Assembly: GCF_013177695.1 (NCBI RefSeq)
Contig: NZ_WOEY01000146.1
Coordinates: 1 to 36,257, forward strand
DNA length: 36,257 nucleotides
Origin: Paraburkholderia solitsugae
Lineage (GTDB): Bacteria > Pseudomonadota > Gammaproteobacteria > Burkholderiales > Burkholderiaceae
Reading direction: 5' to 3'
The position numbers and the translations under genes are program-made. Positions 1-9,046 of this stretch are shown piece by piece (positions within the stretch are counted from its first letter, which is position 1; each line of letters opens with the position of its first letter). The notes beneath the pieces are model-generated. The model ran no database searches and had not been told where the DNA came from. It worked only from the letters and a program-made list of their open reading frames with translations.

Positions 1-764
1 ATATAGCCGCCCACCACGCCCACGCCCCAGCCGCCGCCGAAGCGTTTGAGCGCCAGCAGGTCGAGCACGCTGACCGGTGCGTTGTGATAGTGGGTGTCGT
101 TATTGGGCGTGTAGAACTCGACACCGTAGTTCAGCGACAACTCGATCTCTTCTTTCGGGAACAGCTTCGTGTAGGAAACCGTCGGCGTGAAGGTCCACGT
201 GTTCTGTCCAGCATTGGCCAGCCGACTCGAGGTGTAGGCGCCGGTCGGCGCGTAAATCTGCACGCTCAACGCGATGTGGTCGGTCTTGGTCAGGTGATAA
301 CCGGCCACGACCGGCGTGAAGAAGATGTCGGCGAATTGTGTGCCGTGATCGTTCGGCAGCAGGCCATGAAACGACGACACGTTGGTGTACTGGAACGGCA
401 CCCCGAACGAGGACGCGAAGTTCCAGCCGCCCGCGGTAATGCCCCATGTCTTGACCGCGTTGACGAGGGTGTACACGACCGAATAGTCGAGGCCCGCAGT
501 GATCTTGCCGGCAATCGGAATCGTCTTGCTCGCGCCCAGCGACCCTTCGTAATAGATCGTGTTGGCCGAGACGATCCAGTCGTCCGTCGGCGGCACGACG
601 CCCGCGTACGGCGTCACCTGCATGCCGGTGATCGGCCTGCCGATACCACCCTCAGTCGCCCACCCTTGCTGGGACAGACACAGGCCGACGGTGGTCAGAA
701 GCGCACCTCTGCACAATCGGCTAGCGAGTGGCCGGCTATTGAACAAGCGGTTTGTGCGACTCAT
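1..764 (-). CDS. Predicted outer-membrane transporter, COG4313-like (3' end outside window)
   Basis: The frame is open from the start codon to the window edge, about 254 codons. An N-terminal signal peptide ends near ...QQGWA-TEGG. The body alternates short aromatic-rich beta strands (for example TWTFTPTVSYTKLF and ELSLNYGVEFYTP), as in beta-barrels of the 'meta-pathway of phenol degradation' transporter family (COG4313). ATG at 764 is preferred over ATG at 770 because GAGG sits about six bases before 764 but touches 770. It is the last visible gene of a minus-strand run with two DUF1254 genes and another barrel protein; the gap to the previous gene is 100 bp. The likely role is passage of a hydrophobic or aromatic compound through the outer membrane. 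The substrate is unknown and the family call is from pattern recognition only. Confidence 0.7.
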   Translation of the reverse strand, partial: MSRTNRLFNSRPLASRLCRGALLTTVGLCLSQQGWATEGGIGRPITGMQVTPYAGVVPPTDDWIVSANTIYYEGSLGASKTIPIAGKITAGLDYSVVYTLVNAVKTWGITAGGWNFASSFGVPFQYTNVSSFHGLLPNDHGTQFADIFFTPVVAGYHLTKTDHIALSVQIYAPTGAYTSSRLANAGQNTWTFTPTVSYTKLFPKEEIELSLNYGVEFYTPNNDTHYHNAPVSVLDLLALKRFGGGWGVGVVGGY

Positions 765-864
765 AGTCATCCTCGGAAATGAAGTGCGGCGTAATTGAAC
801 GCAGTAGAACAAGGGGTGAACGAACCGCGGCGGTATGCCGTCCGCGTATTCAACGGTACGTGTC

Positions 865-2355
865 TCACGGCTCGCGCTTCACCGGCGGCGGTGTCCAGCT
901 GCCGTCAAGCGCTGGCTGTTGCGGCCAATAGGCGCGTACGTACAGCGAGAACGCTTCATTGGGCGGCGCCGGCAGCCAGTTGGAGACCTTGTCGTCACCG
1001 GGGCTCGTGTTCTGCACGTAAAGCGTCAGCGAACCGTCGGCATTGAACTTCAGGTCCTTGTTCTTGGTGCCGAGCGAGTAGCGGTTCTGCGCATTCGGCG
1101 AGAAGAAGTGATGCGAGTTGTACAAGGTGAGCGACCAGAACCCTTTGACCGGCGGCAACTGATCCTTGGCAAACGTCACCGTGTAGTGCGCATTGCCGTC
1201 GAGACGCTGACCGGATGCGTCGGCGTCGGCGTAGAAATACTTGGTTTCGTTAGGCTTGTTGACGAAGATGTTCGACTTCGCCACCGCCGTGCGCGTGAAG
1301 TAGTCCGTGCCGAACGCAGCGCCATTGCTGATGGTGTTCCAGTTGGCGGGCAGCCGCTTGCCGAAGGTATTGAAGTTGAACAGTGGCGTGACCAGATCCG
1401 TCTCGGCCCTCGCCCCTTCGGCGACAATCGCGGTCTTGATCGTCGGATCTTTCTGCGCCGCCGCGATCAGCGCGCGCGCCTGCGCGTAGAGGGCTACTTC
1501 GCCGCGTTGCGGCGGCGTCTCATCGAGCACCGTGGGCAGCAGGTCCCAGAAACGATTCGGATCGACCCATTTGATCTCTTCCGCGCTCGCGCCGGCTGAA
1601 CTGTCGCCGGACTTACCGAAGCTCGGCAGCTTCGACCAGTCAGTTTCCTTGACCTTGCCGTCGTACTCGGCGAGGGGATACAGACCGACCTTCGCAATCA
1701 CCGACTGCACGGCCGCACGATCTTCAGGCGTGTCGTCCATGAAAACGCGCGGGATGAAACTGCCGACGCCGGTCGGCGATCGGAACACCTGGCGGATGCC
1801 CTTCGGCACCTGGCCGTGCCAGTCAGGACCCGCTAACAAATAGAAGCCCGGACGCGTGCCGTACATCTTGCCGAGACTCGCGAACCCGTCGGTGCGCAAA
1901 TCGACGGCCTGATAGACCCAGAAGCGTTTGCCGAAATCGGGCACCTGCACGACCACCGGCGTCTGGTTCAGATCGAGAATCGAGGAGCCGTAGACCACGT
2001 CCTGATTCGGGCACGCGACAAAGCGCTCCTGCGGTTCGATATAGTCGCGCAGCATCGACAGGTGATTGGGCGGCGCGACCGGCACGATGCCTCCGTTCAG
2101 ACCCGGCTGCGGGACCTGCTTCATCGCCAGCAGGCGGCCGTAGACGTTCACCATCGGCCACGCCCAGAAGTAAGTCTGGCGCGCCACCAGCCGTGCGTAT
2201 TCTTCGGAGACCGCGTAGCCAGCCACTGGGCCAGGCACGGATGCCGCGGTGGCGGTCGCATGGGCCGGCTGGTCCTGCTGTGTCTTCGCCAGAATGGGTG
2301 CGGCGACCGATGCCAGCACGGCGGCGGTGACCCACGTCGCAGTTTTTTTATTCAT
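865..2355 (-). CDS. Exported DUF1254/DUF1214 protein (first of two paralogues)
   Basis: 496 aa. A signal peptide (MNKKTATWVTAAVLASVAAP... ending at AKT) is followed by an N-terminal DUF1254 domain (around ARQTYFWAWPMVNVYGR) and a C-terminal DUF1214 domain (GFWSLTLYNSHHFF through YVQNTSPGDDKVSNWLPAPP). The start at 2355 is chosen because a purine-rich GAAGAAGAG lies just upstream and the signal peptide begins there. An upstream in-frame start at 2445 would overlap the preceding gene and add 30 unlikely residues. It follows the other DUF1254 gene by 28 bp, so the two are probably cotranscribed. The biochemical function of this family is not established; the periplasm is the likely site. Confidence 0.9.
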   Translation of the reverse strand: MNKKTATWVTAAVLASVAAPILAKTQQDQPAHATATAASVPGPVAGYAVSEEYARLVARQTYFWAWPMVNVYGRLLAMKQVPQPGLNGGIVPVAPPNHLSMLRDYIEPQERFVACPNQDVVYGSSILDLNQTPVVVQVPDFGKRFWVYQAVDLRTDGFASLGKMYGTRPGFYLLAGPDWHGQVPKGIRQVFRSPTGVGSFIPRVFMDDTPEDRAAVQSVIAKVGLYPLAEYDGKVKETDWSKLPSFGKSGDSSAGASAEEIKWVDPNRFWDLLPTVLDETPPQRGEVALYAQARALIAAAQKDPTIKTAIVAEGARAETDLVTPLFNFNTFGKRLPANWNTISNGAAFGTDYFTRTAVAKSNIFVNKPNETKYFYADADASGQRLDGNAHYTVTFAKDQLPPVKGFWSLTLYNSHHFFSPNAQNRYSLGTKNKDLKFNADGSLTLYVQNTSPGDDKVSNWLPAPPNEAFSLYVRAYWPQQPALDGSWTPPPVKREP

Positions 2356-2383
2356 AGTTTTCTCTTCTTCGTCCATTCGCCGT

Positions 2384-3799
2384 TTAGCGTTTCTGGGGTT
2401 CAGGGAATTTCCAGCTGCCATCGAGCACCGTCTGATCCGGGCCATAGATCCGCATCACGAGGTCGTACGCGCCGGTGGGCGCCGGCAGCCAGTTCGAAGC
2501 CTTGTCCGCACCCGGCGACGTGTTCTGCACGTAGATATCCAGCGAGCCGTCGGTGCCGTACTTCAGACCTTTCGTGCGATCGCCGATCGAGTAACGGTTG
2601 ATCGGATTGGCGACCAGATGGCGCGCGGGCAGGTCGTACAGCGTCATCGACCAGAAGAACTTCGCGGGCGGCAGGTCCTTTTTGTCGAAGTGCAGCACGT
2701 AGGGCTGCGAGCCGACCAGTTGCGCGTGCTCGCCGTTCACTCGCGTACCGACGTACACCGCTTCTTCCTTGGTGTTGCCGTAAATCCCCATCGCCGCCGC
2801 GACGGCGCGCGTGGTGTAGTCGTCTTTCAGATCAGCACGGCTGCCGAACAGGTTGAACGAACCAGTGGTGTGCTTTTCGGCGTCGGCCAGAGCGGCTTTG
2901 CCGTCAGCGACACCTGCTTCTAGCGCGGCGCGGGTTGCCGGCGGCAAGGCGGCCGGATCGAACGGCGCGCCCGGCGCAATGCCGATCGTCGCGAAGCGCG
3001 CCATCAATTCTTTCTCCGAAGGCGCGGGCGGCTGCGTGAACTGCAGCATGAAGTTCAGATAGGCGATGAAGTCGACCGAGGTCGCCTTCGCTTCATCCCA
3101 CTTCGGGAAATCGAGCTTCGCGACGGGCGGCGGTGCAGCCGTATGCTCGAAGGTGGATAGCGGCGTGAGCTTGTACTGCTTCTGGACCGCCTCGACGTTC
3201 TTGACGTCGCTCGCACCGTTGAGCGCCGTGCGGCCGAGCGTCAGGATCAGATCCGTCTCGGAGCGAAACACCTTGTCGATGCCCTTGGGCGTGTCGCCGT
3301 GCCAGTTCGGTCCGGCGAACAGATAGTGACCGGCGCCGTTGCCCGTGGCGCGCGAACCGACGTACGCGAAGTTGTAGGTGTACAGGTCGATCCACTGGAA
3401 CACGTAATAGCGCTCCTTCGGCACCGCAGGCACCGTCAGCACCCACGGTTCGCGACGCAGATCGAGCCACGCCCACGAGTACGGCGTGTCGTTGTTCGGC
3501 GTGACGATGTCCTTGTTCTCAGGACCGTACGGATGCGAGTAGTTGCGGAACCTGCCGAAGCCGCCAACATAAGACTTCGAGCTGGAATCGATCGCCTGCT
3601 CATAGAGCGTCTTGTAGTTGAACAGCATCGGATACGCGTACAGATACGCATCCTTGGCGATGGCGCGCGCCTCCTCCGGGGAGGCCGTGACGGCCGCGGA
3701 TGAAGCAGGGACCTGGGCAGCGGCTTGCGTGGCCGGCAACATCGTCAACGACAGCCCGGCGACGAGCGCACCGATTTGCAGGCGTTCAAGAAATGTCAT
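2384..3799 (-). CDS. Exported DUF1254/DUF1214 protein (second paralogue)
   Basis: 471 aa. The signal peptide is MTFLERLQIGALVAGLSL... with cleavage after the QAAAQ region. DUF1254 features start at IAKDAYLYAYPMLFNYKTLY. A DUF1214-type C-terminus carries FFWSMTLYD, NRYSIGD and YVQNTSPGADKASNWLPAP, closely parallel to the downstream paralogue. An AAGGAAA ribosome-binding site precedes the ATG. The 33-bp gap to the upstream barrel gene and 28-bp gap to the downstream paralogue indicate one operon. Two paralogues side by side suggest tandem duplication and divergence. Function unknown. Confidence 0.9.
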   Translation of the reverse strand: MTFLERLQIGALVAGLSLTMLPATQAAAQVPASSAAVTASPEEARAIAKDAYLYAYPMLFNYKTLYEQAIDSSSKSYVGGFGRFRNYSHPYGPENKDIVTPNNDTPYSWAWLDLRREPWVLTVPAVPKERYYVFQWIDLYTYNFAYVGSRATGNGAGHYLFAGPNWHGDTPKGIDKVFRSETDLILTLGRTALNGASDVKNVEAVQKQYKLTPLSTFEHTAAPPPVAKLDFPKWDEAKATSVDFIAYLNFMLQFTQPPAPSEKELMARFATIGIAPGAPFDPAALPPATRAALEAGVADGKAALADAEKHTTGSFNLFGSRADLKDDYTTRAVAAAMGIYGNTKEEAVYVGTRVNGEHAQLVGSQPYVLHFDKKDLPPAKFFWSMTLYDLPARHLVANPINRYSIGDRTKGLKYGTDGSLDIYVQNTSPGADKASNWLPAPTGAYDLVMRIYGPDQTVLDGSWKFPEPQKR

Positions 3800-3832
3800 G
3801 TTTGCTTTCCTTCAGTTTCTGGTCTGTCCGGT

Positions 3833-4627
3833 CTATTTGCCGAACGTCATGTTCAGGCCCGCGAAGATCGTGAACTTCGGTACGCCCGCGCCGGAATGGG
3901 CGACGGAGTACTGCGGTTCGATGAACGCGTTGTAGATGGTCGAGCCACCCTTCCACGCCTTGCCGGCGCCGAGGCCGACTGGAATGTAATAGCTGCCGTG
4001 CTGCAGGTCGAAAGTCCAGATGCCGGTCGAGCGGATATACCAGCCGCCCGGCAGGTTGAAGATGCCGAACGGCTGCGCGGTGAGCGATTGCGTGGTGGGC
4101 CGGCTGCTTTGCCCGGCGAACGAGTGCTGCCACTGCACCAGCGCGCCGAGGAGTCGCGCTTTCGTCGCACTGACGGCGACAGCGGCAAGACCGGCCTGCC
4201 ACTTGCCGGTGCCGAGGCTCGGATCGGTGGCCGTCGGCATGGTCACGAGCGGACCGACACCGACCTGCACGTCGCCTTGGGAGAGCAGGAAGATGTCGAA
4301 TAGATTCAGGTCGCCGAGGCCAGTGTTATAGCCGCCGCTCGGATCGGGGCGCGTGCTGACCGGCACCGTGGCGCGGAAGATTTCCGGCACGCCGATCAGG
4401 CTGTTCGGGCCGATCGGCACGGTGGGGCGCAAGAGCAGATCGTTGGTGTGCGCACTCGCGCCGAACACGCTTGGCGTGTAGTAATTCTGGATGTTGAATG
4501 AGGCTGCCAGATTGAGCGGGTTATTACTCTTATTAGCGTCGTCGGCCGATGCTTGAGCGAACGCCGGCGACAACAACACCGAGGCGGCGTATAGCGCCGC
4601 CGACCCAACCACGCATTTACAACCCAT
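3833..4627 (-). CDS. Predicted outer-membrane beta-barrel protein, first gene of the DUF1254 operon
   Basis: 264 aa from the chosen start MGCKCVVGSAALYAAS, which has GAGG about 10 bases upstream; an in-frame ATG at 4687 would put a basic, non-signal-like extension in front. The signal peptide probably ends at AFAQA. The rest has amphipathic strands, Gly/Pro turns and a terminal strand ending TIFAGLNMTFGK, typical of outer-membrane barrels. I do not recognise a characterised family. Exported DUF1254 proteins directly downstream, and a second barrel at the operon end, suggest an envelope transport or processing unit for one compound class. This functional link is inferred from context only. Confidence 0.75.
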   Translation of the reverse strand: MGCKCVVGSAALYAASVLLSPAFAQASADDANKSNNPLNLAASFNIQNYYTPSVFGASAHTNDLLLRPTVPIGPNSLIGVPEIFRATVPVSTRPDPSGGYNTGLGDLNLFDIFLLSQGDVQVGVGPLVTMPTATDPSLGTGKWQAGLAAVAVSATKARLLGALVQWQHSFAGQSSRPTTQSLTAQPFGIFNLPGGWYIRSTGIWTFDLQHGSYYIPVGLGAGKAWKGGSTIYNAFIEPQYSVAHSGAGVPKFTIFAGLNMTFGK

Positions 4628-5250
4628 TCCCGTACCTCGTCTATGGGCATTTCTTATTGGCAAACGCACTCCTTTGCTCAACGTCAATAAAGCAAAAGAA
4701 ATAGCATTCGTATTTTCGAATTAGATCGAACTAATCGCGGGCGTGCGTTCACCCAGCCGGCAGCGCGTGGCTCGGCCGGGGAAATATGCAAAGCAGATAT
4801 GGCGCGCTATTAAATCGCGCTAAGTCTCTCTAACAAGCTGGAAAGACGGTACGACCGGATACAGGGCTTGCATGGACGCTCCTTTCAGACTCAAGGGACG
4901 CCGCACCAAACGAAGCATGCGGGAGGTAAAAAGTTCACAACAGGGAAAGTCGTGGCGGAATGGTAGCAAACGTTTCAGAAGATTACAGAGATAAATTTGT
5001 AACACACGCGAATTCGTAAATTTCCGCATGAATTAGATTTTTGCGGCCATTCCCATTGCATATTTTTGCCATAGTTTTGAGAATTTGTTCACTCGACTCA
5101 TAAAAAATCGCATAGCGTCATATGCCATCTCAAATTGCCCGCATTGACGCCGCCGCTCAAAAAATCAACAAAATGGGCTGCAACAATCACCGCGTCCCAT
5201 TAGACTGGCGCTCGCTTTAGATTCGACCCACCGTATTTGATGAGGCATTC
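4628..5250. promoter_or_regulatory. AT-rich divergent intergenic region between the DUF1254 operon and the HAD lipoprotein
   Basis: About 620 bp with no convincing gene and clearly more A+T than the flanks, especially 4970-5200. It must hold promoters for the minus-strand operon and the plus-strand gene at 5251. An inverted repeat ATTAG-6 nt-CTAAT at 4720-4735 lies about 95 bp before the operon start and could be an operator. I see no promoter with both boxes well matched. Confidence 0.4.
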
Positions 5251-6309
5251 ATGATTCGCACGATGCACCGGTACTGCATTGCTTTGACCGTTGTGGTTCT
5301 TTCAGCTTGCACCGTTACGCCGCGCCACGACGCGAGCGAGTCGCCAGCCGGCGCGTCGAGCGCCGCAGCCCTCGCGTCATGGAACGACACTGCGACCAAA
5401 CGCTCGATTGTCGATTTCGTGACGCTGGTCACGACGCCCGAGTCGAAGGATTTCATCGCGCGCGCTGACCGGATCGCCGTGTTCGACAACGACGGCACGT
5501 TGTGGCCGGAGCAACCCGCGTCGGTGCAACTGGTGTTCGCGCTGCAACGGGTGAAGACGGTGGCCGGGCGGCATCCGGAATGGAAACGGCAGGAACCGTT
5601 CCGCTCGATTCTGAGAGGCAATCTGAAGAGTATCGCGGCGAGCGGCGACACCGGCTCGATGAGGTTGCTTGCGGCGGCGCATGCCGGTATGACCAGCGAT
5701 CAATTCGCCGCGCTCGTGCACGAATGGTTCGACTCCGCGAGCGACCCGCGCTTTAACCGGCCGTACACCGACCTGGCCTATCAGCCGATGCTCGAGTTAC
5801 TCGCCTATCTGCGTGCCAACGGCTTCAAAACCTATCTGGTGACGGGCAGCGATGTCGAGTTCGTCCGCGACATCGCGCAGCGCATGTATGGCATTCCGCC
5901 CGAGCAGGTGATCGGCAGCACCGTCAAATACAAGTACAGTCAGACGAACGGCGCGGTGTCATTGACCCGGCTCGCGCAGGTCGACACGCTCGTCGACGGT
6001 GCGGCCAAACCGCTCGCGATCGATCGCGTGATCGGCAGGCGTCCGGTGATCGCGTTCGGCAACGCCGACGGCGACGTGCCGATGCTCGAATGGACCTCGG
6101 CCGGCGACGGCCCGCGTTTCGCTGCGCTGCTGCATCACACCGATGCGGAGCGGGAGTATGCGTACGACCGAACGGCGAAAAGCGGCAAGCTTGATAAGGG
6201 TCTGGACGAAGCCGGTGCGAAGGGCTGGCTCGTCGTCGATATGAAGGATGACTGGAAGACGGTGTTCAAGCCGGATAGCGCGGCAACGGCTGCGGCACCT
6301 TCCAATTAA
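5251..6309 (+). CDS. HAD-superfamily phosphatase, predicted lipoprotein
   Basis: 352 aa. A short N-terminal hydrophobic stretch ends in the lipobox LSAC (Cys20), so membrane anchoring in the periplasm is likely. HAD motif I is AVFDNDGTLWPE, with nucleophile Asp79 and acid/base Asp81. Motif II is in TYLVTGSDVEF, and the motif III/IV region is AFGNADGDVPMLEW with acidic residues for Mg2+. This arrangement fits phosphoserine-phosphatase-like HAD hydrolases, where an Asp is transiently phosphorylated. TGAGG lies seven bases before the ATG at 5251; ATG at 5263 is a weaker alternative. It stands alone, divergent from the DUF1254 operon. The physiological phosphate ester is unknown. Confidence 0.88.
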   Translation: MIRTMHRYCIALTVVVLSACTVTPRHDASESPAGASSAAALASWNDTATKRSIVDFVTLVTTPESKDFIARADRIAVFDNDGTLWPEQPASVQLVFALQRVKTVAGRHPEWKRQEPFRSILRGNLKSIAASGDTGSMRLLAAAHAGMTSDQFAALVHEWFDSASDPRFNRPYTDLAYQPMLELLAYLRANGFKTYLVTGSDVEFVRDIAQRMYGIPPEQVIGSTVKYKYSQTNGAVSLTRLAQVDTLVDGAAKPLAIDRVIGRRPVIAFGNADGDVPMLEWTSAGDGPRFAALLHHTDAEREYAYDRTAKSGKLDKGLDEAGAKGWLVVDMKDDWKTVFKPDSAATAAAPSN

Positions 6310-6322
6310 GGGCGGTTGGTTG

Positions 6323-6360
6323 GGAAGGCCGCGGTTGGGCGGCGTTTGATGCGGCCTTCC
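6323..6360 (+). terminator. Hairpin after the HAD gene
   Basis: A perfect 10-bp inverted repeat, GGAAGGCCGC (6323-6332) and GCGGCCTTCC (6351-6360), starts 13 bp after the HAD stop. No T-run follows, so a classical intrinsic terminator is not assured. The right arm is repeated once more at 6422-6431. It also lies downstream of the convergent antiporter gene. Confidence 0.45.
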
Positions 6361-6449
6361 ATGCTGGCTTGGCTGCGGTCATAGCTGCGCCTTTGCTGCA
6401 GCCTTTGCTGCGGTTCCCGCTGCGGCCTTCCCCGCCTTTCATTACCCGC

Positions 6450-7460
6450 TTAGCGACTCAGCGTGATCGTCAGATAGCTGGCGTACAGCACGCCGCACAC
6501 CAGCAACGCCCACACCGGCACACCGCGCTCACGCACGTTGATCCGCAGCCACGCGGCGGCGGCCAGTGTGATCACGATGCCGGTCACCACTTCGATGCGC
6601 GGCGTCCACGGCGTCAGCAGAATCCCGATTGCGGGCAGCAAGGTGCCCTGAAACACCATCGCGCCGGTGATGTTGCCGAACGCCAGCGTGTCCTTGCCGC
6701 GGCGAATCCACAGGATGCTGTTGACTTTCTCCGGCAACTCGGTGGCGATCGGAATGATCAGCAGCGACAGCAGCAGCGGCGAGACGCCGAGCACCTGCGA
6801 CACACCCCGCACACCGTGGATGAAGCCTTCCGCGCCCCACACTAGCAACGCAACGGCCAGCGCCAATTGCACCGCGATGGTCACGAGATTGGTGGGCAAG
6901 CCGAGACGCGACAGCAGCATCTTGCCCGGCGCTTCAGTACCGTGGCCGGCGTCGACCAGTTTGTTCGAGGCGCGGAACGTCATCACCACATAGGTGATGT
7001 ACACGCCGACCAGCGCAACGCTGAACAACGCCCGCACAACCATCTGTTCGTGCGGCACGTACATCGCCGCGGCCGCCAGCACGAAGGCACACAGGAAGTA
7101 GTTCAGATCGCGCGTGAAACCCGTGCGTTCCGGCGTGACCCAGCCGCCCACGCCGCGCGACCCAAGAATCGCGAGCGTCATCAGGAAGGTCGACAACGTG
7201 GAGAGCATCAGCGGCGCGCCGAGAATCGCGCCGACGCCGATCTCCTGATTGACCGCGCTATCGGCCGTGCCGCCGGCAATCGCGAGCAGTGGGACGAGGG
7301 TTTCGGGTAATGCGGTACCGACTGCCGCGAATAACGAACCCGTCACGCCCTCGGAGATTTTCAGGCGCTCGCCGAGATGTTCGAGCGCATTGGTGAAAAG
7401 CTCAGCCGCCACCAGAATGATGATCAGCATGATGGCGAGTTCGAACAGGAGACTGGTCAT
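6450..7460 (-). CDS. CaCA-family cation antiporter (sodium/calcium exchanger-like)
   Basis: 336 aa, almost entirely hydrophobic with about ten membrane segments. The duplicated alpha-repeat signatures of Na+/Ca2+ exchangers are visible: AAVGTALPETLVPLLA in the first half and IPIATELPEKVNSILW in the second, followed by GNITGAMVFQ. The acidic residue in each repeat is present. The start at 7460 is chosen because AGGGAG lies about six bases upstream and the first membrane segment begins at once. The frame stays open to a TTG at 7697, but that stretch is a riboswitch leader, not coding. Regulation by the leader points to Mn2+ (or Ca2+) export as the role, rather than calcium signalling. Substrate is inferred. 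Confidence 0.9.
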   Translation of the reverse strand: MTSLLFELAIMLIIILVAAELFTNALEHLGERLKISEGVTGSLFAAVGTALPETLVPLLAIAGGTADSAVNQEIGVGAILGAPLMLSTLSTFLMTLAILGSRGVGGWVTPERTGFTRDLNYFLCAFVLAAAAMYVPHEQMVVRALFSVALVGVYITYVVMTFRASNKLVDAGHGTEAPGKMLLSRLGLPTNLVTIAVQLALAVALLVWGAEGFIHGVRGVSQVLGVSPLLLSLLIIPIATELPEKVNSILWIRRGKDTLAFGNITGAMVFQGTLLPAIGILLTPWTPRIEVVTGIVITLAAAAWLRINVRERGVPVWALLVCGVLYASYLTITLSR

Positions 7461-7614
7461 GCGCGGCTCCCTGCAAGTGCAAAGGAAAAGCGGCACAACG
7501 AACGGGTACGTGGGGAAACCAGCAGGGCACAACGATGTTCCACAGGGCAACTCCGCGGTCGGACGTAGGTGACGAACCAATGACGCACCGCGACACGTCC
7601 GACCAGAACGAAGC

Positions 7615-7740
7615 AGTGCGCCAATGGTCTCGCCAAACCGACCCGGTCGAACGCGCCATGACCCGCAGGTCAAGTATGTTGACGCGCTCTCCTTCAATGG
7701 ATGAAGGAAGGCTACTCCCCAGTGACCGGGGGATTCTAAC
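7615..7740 (-). promoter_or_regulatory. yybP-ykoY (manganese) riboswitch leader of the cation antiporter
   Basis: On the minus strand the leader carries, in order, the conserved elements of the yybP-ykoY aptamer as I know them: GGGGAGTAGC (7720-7711), then CAACATACTTG within 7683-7669, then GCGAGACC (within 7634-7626). The first and second boxes flank a local stem (CCTTC...GAAGG). It lies 160-260 nt upstream of the antiporter ATG, leaving room for an expression platform near AGGGAG. This RNA class senses Mn2+ and commonly controls exporters, which matches the downstream gene. The exact ends are approximate. Confidence 0.85.
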
Positions 7741-7896
7741 GGGATCCGCAGCTTTCAACAAGCTTGGAATTGGGCGCATGCGTCTGCGCCTCCTGGCTTT
7801 GCTGCGCCCGTCCGGTGATGCGACATCAGGCGCGCAAGCGTGCGATAGCCCCACTGGTAAGATCGCTCACCGTCTACGACAGCAGTGAGTCCCCAC

Positions 7897-8916
7897 ATGA
7901 ATTATCAAAATCGCCAGTGGTTTTACGTCAAGCGTCCCGAAGGACGCGTTGGCGACGAGCATTACGCGTTGCGCGAAAGCGAACTCGACGACAATTTGTC
8001 GTCGAATGAGGTGCTTATTCGGGCGCGCATTATTAGCGTCGATCCGTACATTCGAATCCAGCAGCACGAACGCAATACCTACGACGTGCCGCATCCGCTC
8101 GGGATCGTGCAGCGAGCCGGTGTGGTGGGTGAAGTGGTGGCGTCGGCGAGCCCGCTGTTCAAGCAGGGCGATTGGGTATCGGCCTATAGCGGCTGGCAGT
8201 TGTACGCCAAGTGCCATCACAGCGAGCTGACCAAGCTGAATCCGGACGCAGCGCCGGTTTCGACCGTGCTGGGCGTGCTCGGCATGCCGGGACGCACCGC
8301 GTGGTTCGGGTTGATGGAAGCGGGTAAGCCGCGTCCGGGCGACACGCTGGTCGTGTCCGGTGCGGCAGGCGCGGTCGGCTCGCTGGTCGCGCAGTTCGGC
8401 AAGCGCGCCGGGTGCCGCGTCATCGGGATCGCGGGCGGTCCGGACAAGTGCGCGTTTCTGACGGATACGCTCAAGCTTGACGGCGCGGTCGACTATCGGG
8501 CGCATCCCACGTTCGAAAGCTTGCGCTCAGCGCTGCAGGCGGCGACTGGCGGCGTCGATGTCTATTTCGACAATGTGGGCGGCATGGTCACCGACGCGGT
8601 GATTCCGCTGATCAAGCGCCGCGCGCGGATCGTGATCTGCGGCGCGATCGCTCAATACGACGGCGGGCTCGACACTCCGGACCTCGCGCCGCGCTTCCTG
8701 CAGCACATGTTGTTTCAGCGCGCGACGATTCAGGGGATTCTGGCGCGCGACTTCATGCACCGAATGGACGAGATGCTGCAGACCGTCGCGCCGTGGGTGA
8801 AGAACGGTGAAATCGTTTACCAGGAGACGTACGTCGATGGGTTTGACGCGTTGCCTCAGGCGCTGAACAGCCTGTTCGAGGGCAAGAATCTCGGGAAGCT
8901 GCTGGTCAGGGTGTGA
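7897..8916 (+). CDS. NADP-dependent zinc-independent MDR oxidoreductase
   Basis: 339 aa. The N-terminal GroES-like fold has the family's IISVDPYIRIQ segment. The Rossmann nucleotide-binding motif is VVSGAAGAVGSLVAQ (AxxGxxG type), followed by IAGGPDKC, typical of NADPH-binding medium-chain reductases (quinone/alkenal/curcumin-reductase-like). The zinc-binding cysteines of alcohol dehydrogenases are absent. The C-terminus FEGKNLGKLLVRV is typical. A GTG at 7885 is in frame, but ATG at 7897 gives the usual N-terminus (MNYQNRQW). Divergent from the antiporter leader. The expected reaction is NADPH-dependent reduction of an alpha,beta-unsaturated carbonyl; the true substrate is unknown. Confidence 0.9.
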   Translation: MNYQNRQWFYVKRPEGRVGDEHYALRESELDDNLSSNEVLIRARIISVDPYIRIQQHERNTYDVPHPLGIVQRAGVVGEVVASASPLFKQGDWVSAYSGWQLYAKCHHSELTKLNPDAAPVSTVLGVLGMPGRTAWFGLMEAGKPRPGDTLVVSGAAGAVGSLVAQFGKRAGCRVIGIAGGPDKCAFLTDTLKLDGAVDYRAHPTFESLRSALQAATGGVDVYFDNVGGMVTDAVIPLIKRRARIVICGAIAQYDGGLDTPDLAPRFLQHMLFQRATIQGILARDFMHRMDEMLQTVAPWVKNGEIVYQETYVDGFDALPQALNSLFEGKNLGKLLVRV

Positions 8917-9046
8917 CGGTGTGAGCGCGAGTTAAAACCTGCGGGCGGCAAGCGGTCATGATGACGGTTGTCGTTCGCGGCAAAACTGCGCTGCTGAACT
9001 GGGATGCAAAAAACAGGGGGAAATCGCGTTGAAACTCGACCAGAAA

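Noticed and set aside
2356..2445. 30-codon longer start for the first DUF1254 protein
   Set aside because: It would bury the signal peptide and overlap the upstream paralogue; the purine-rich site favours 2355.
4820..5029. 69-codon minus-strand frame in the AT-rich divergent region
   Set aside because: There is no ribosome-binding site, and the position fits a promoter region.
7461..7697. N-terminal extension of the cation antiporter from TTG 7697
   Set aside because: The extension overlaps conserved riboswitch elements, starts with TTG without a good ribosome-binding site, and the family normally starts at the first membrane segment (7460).
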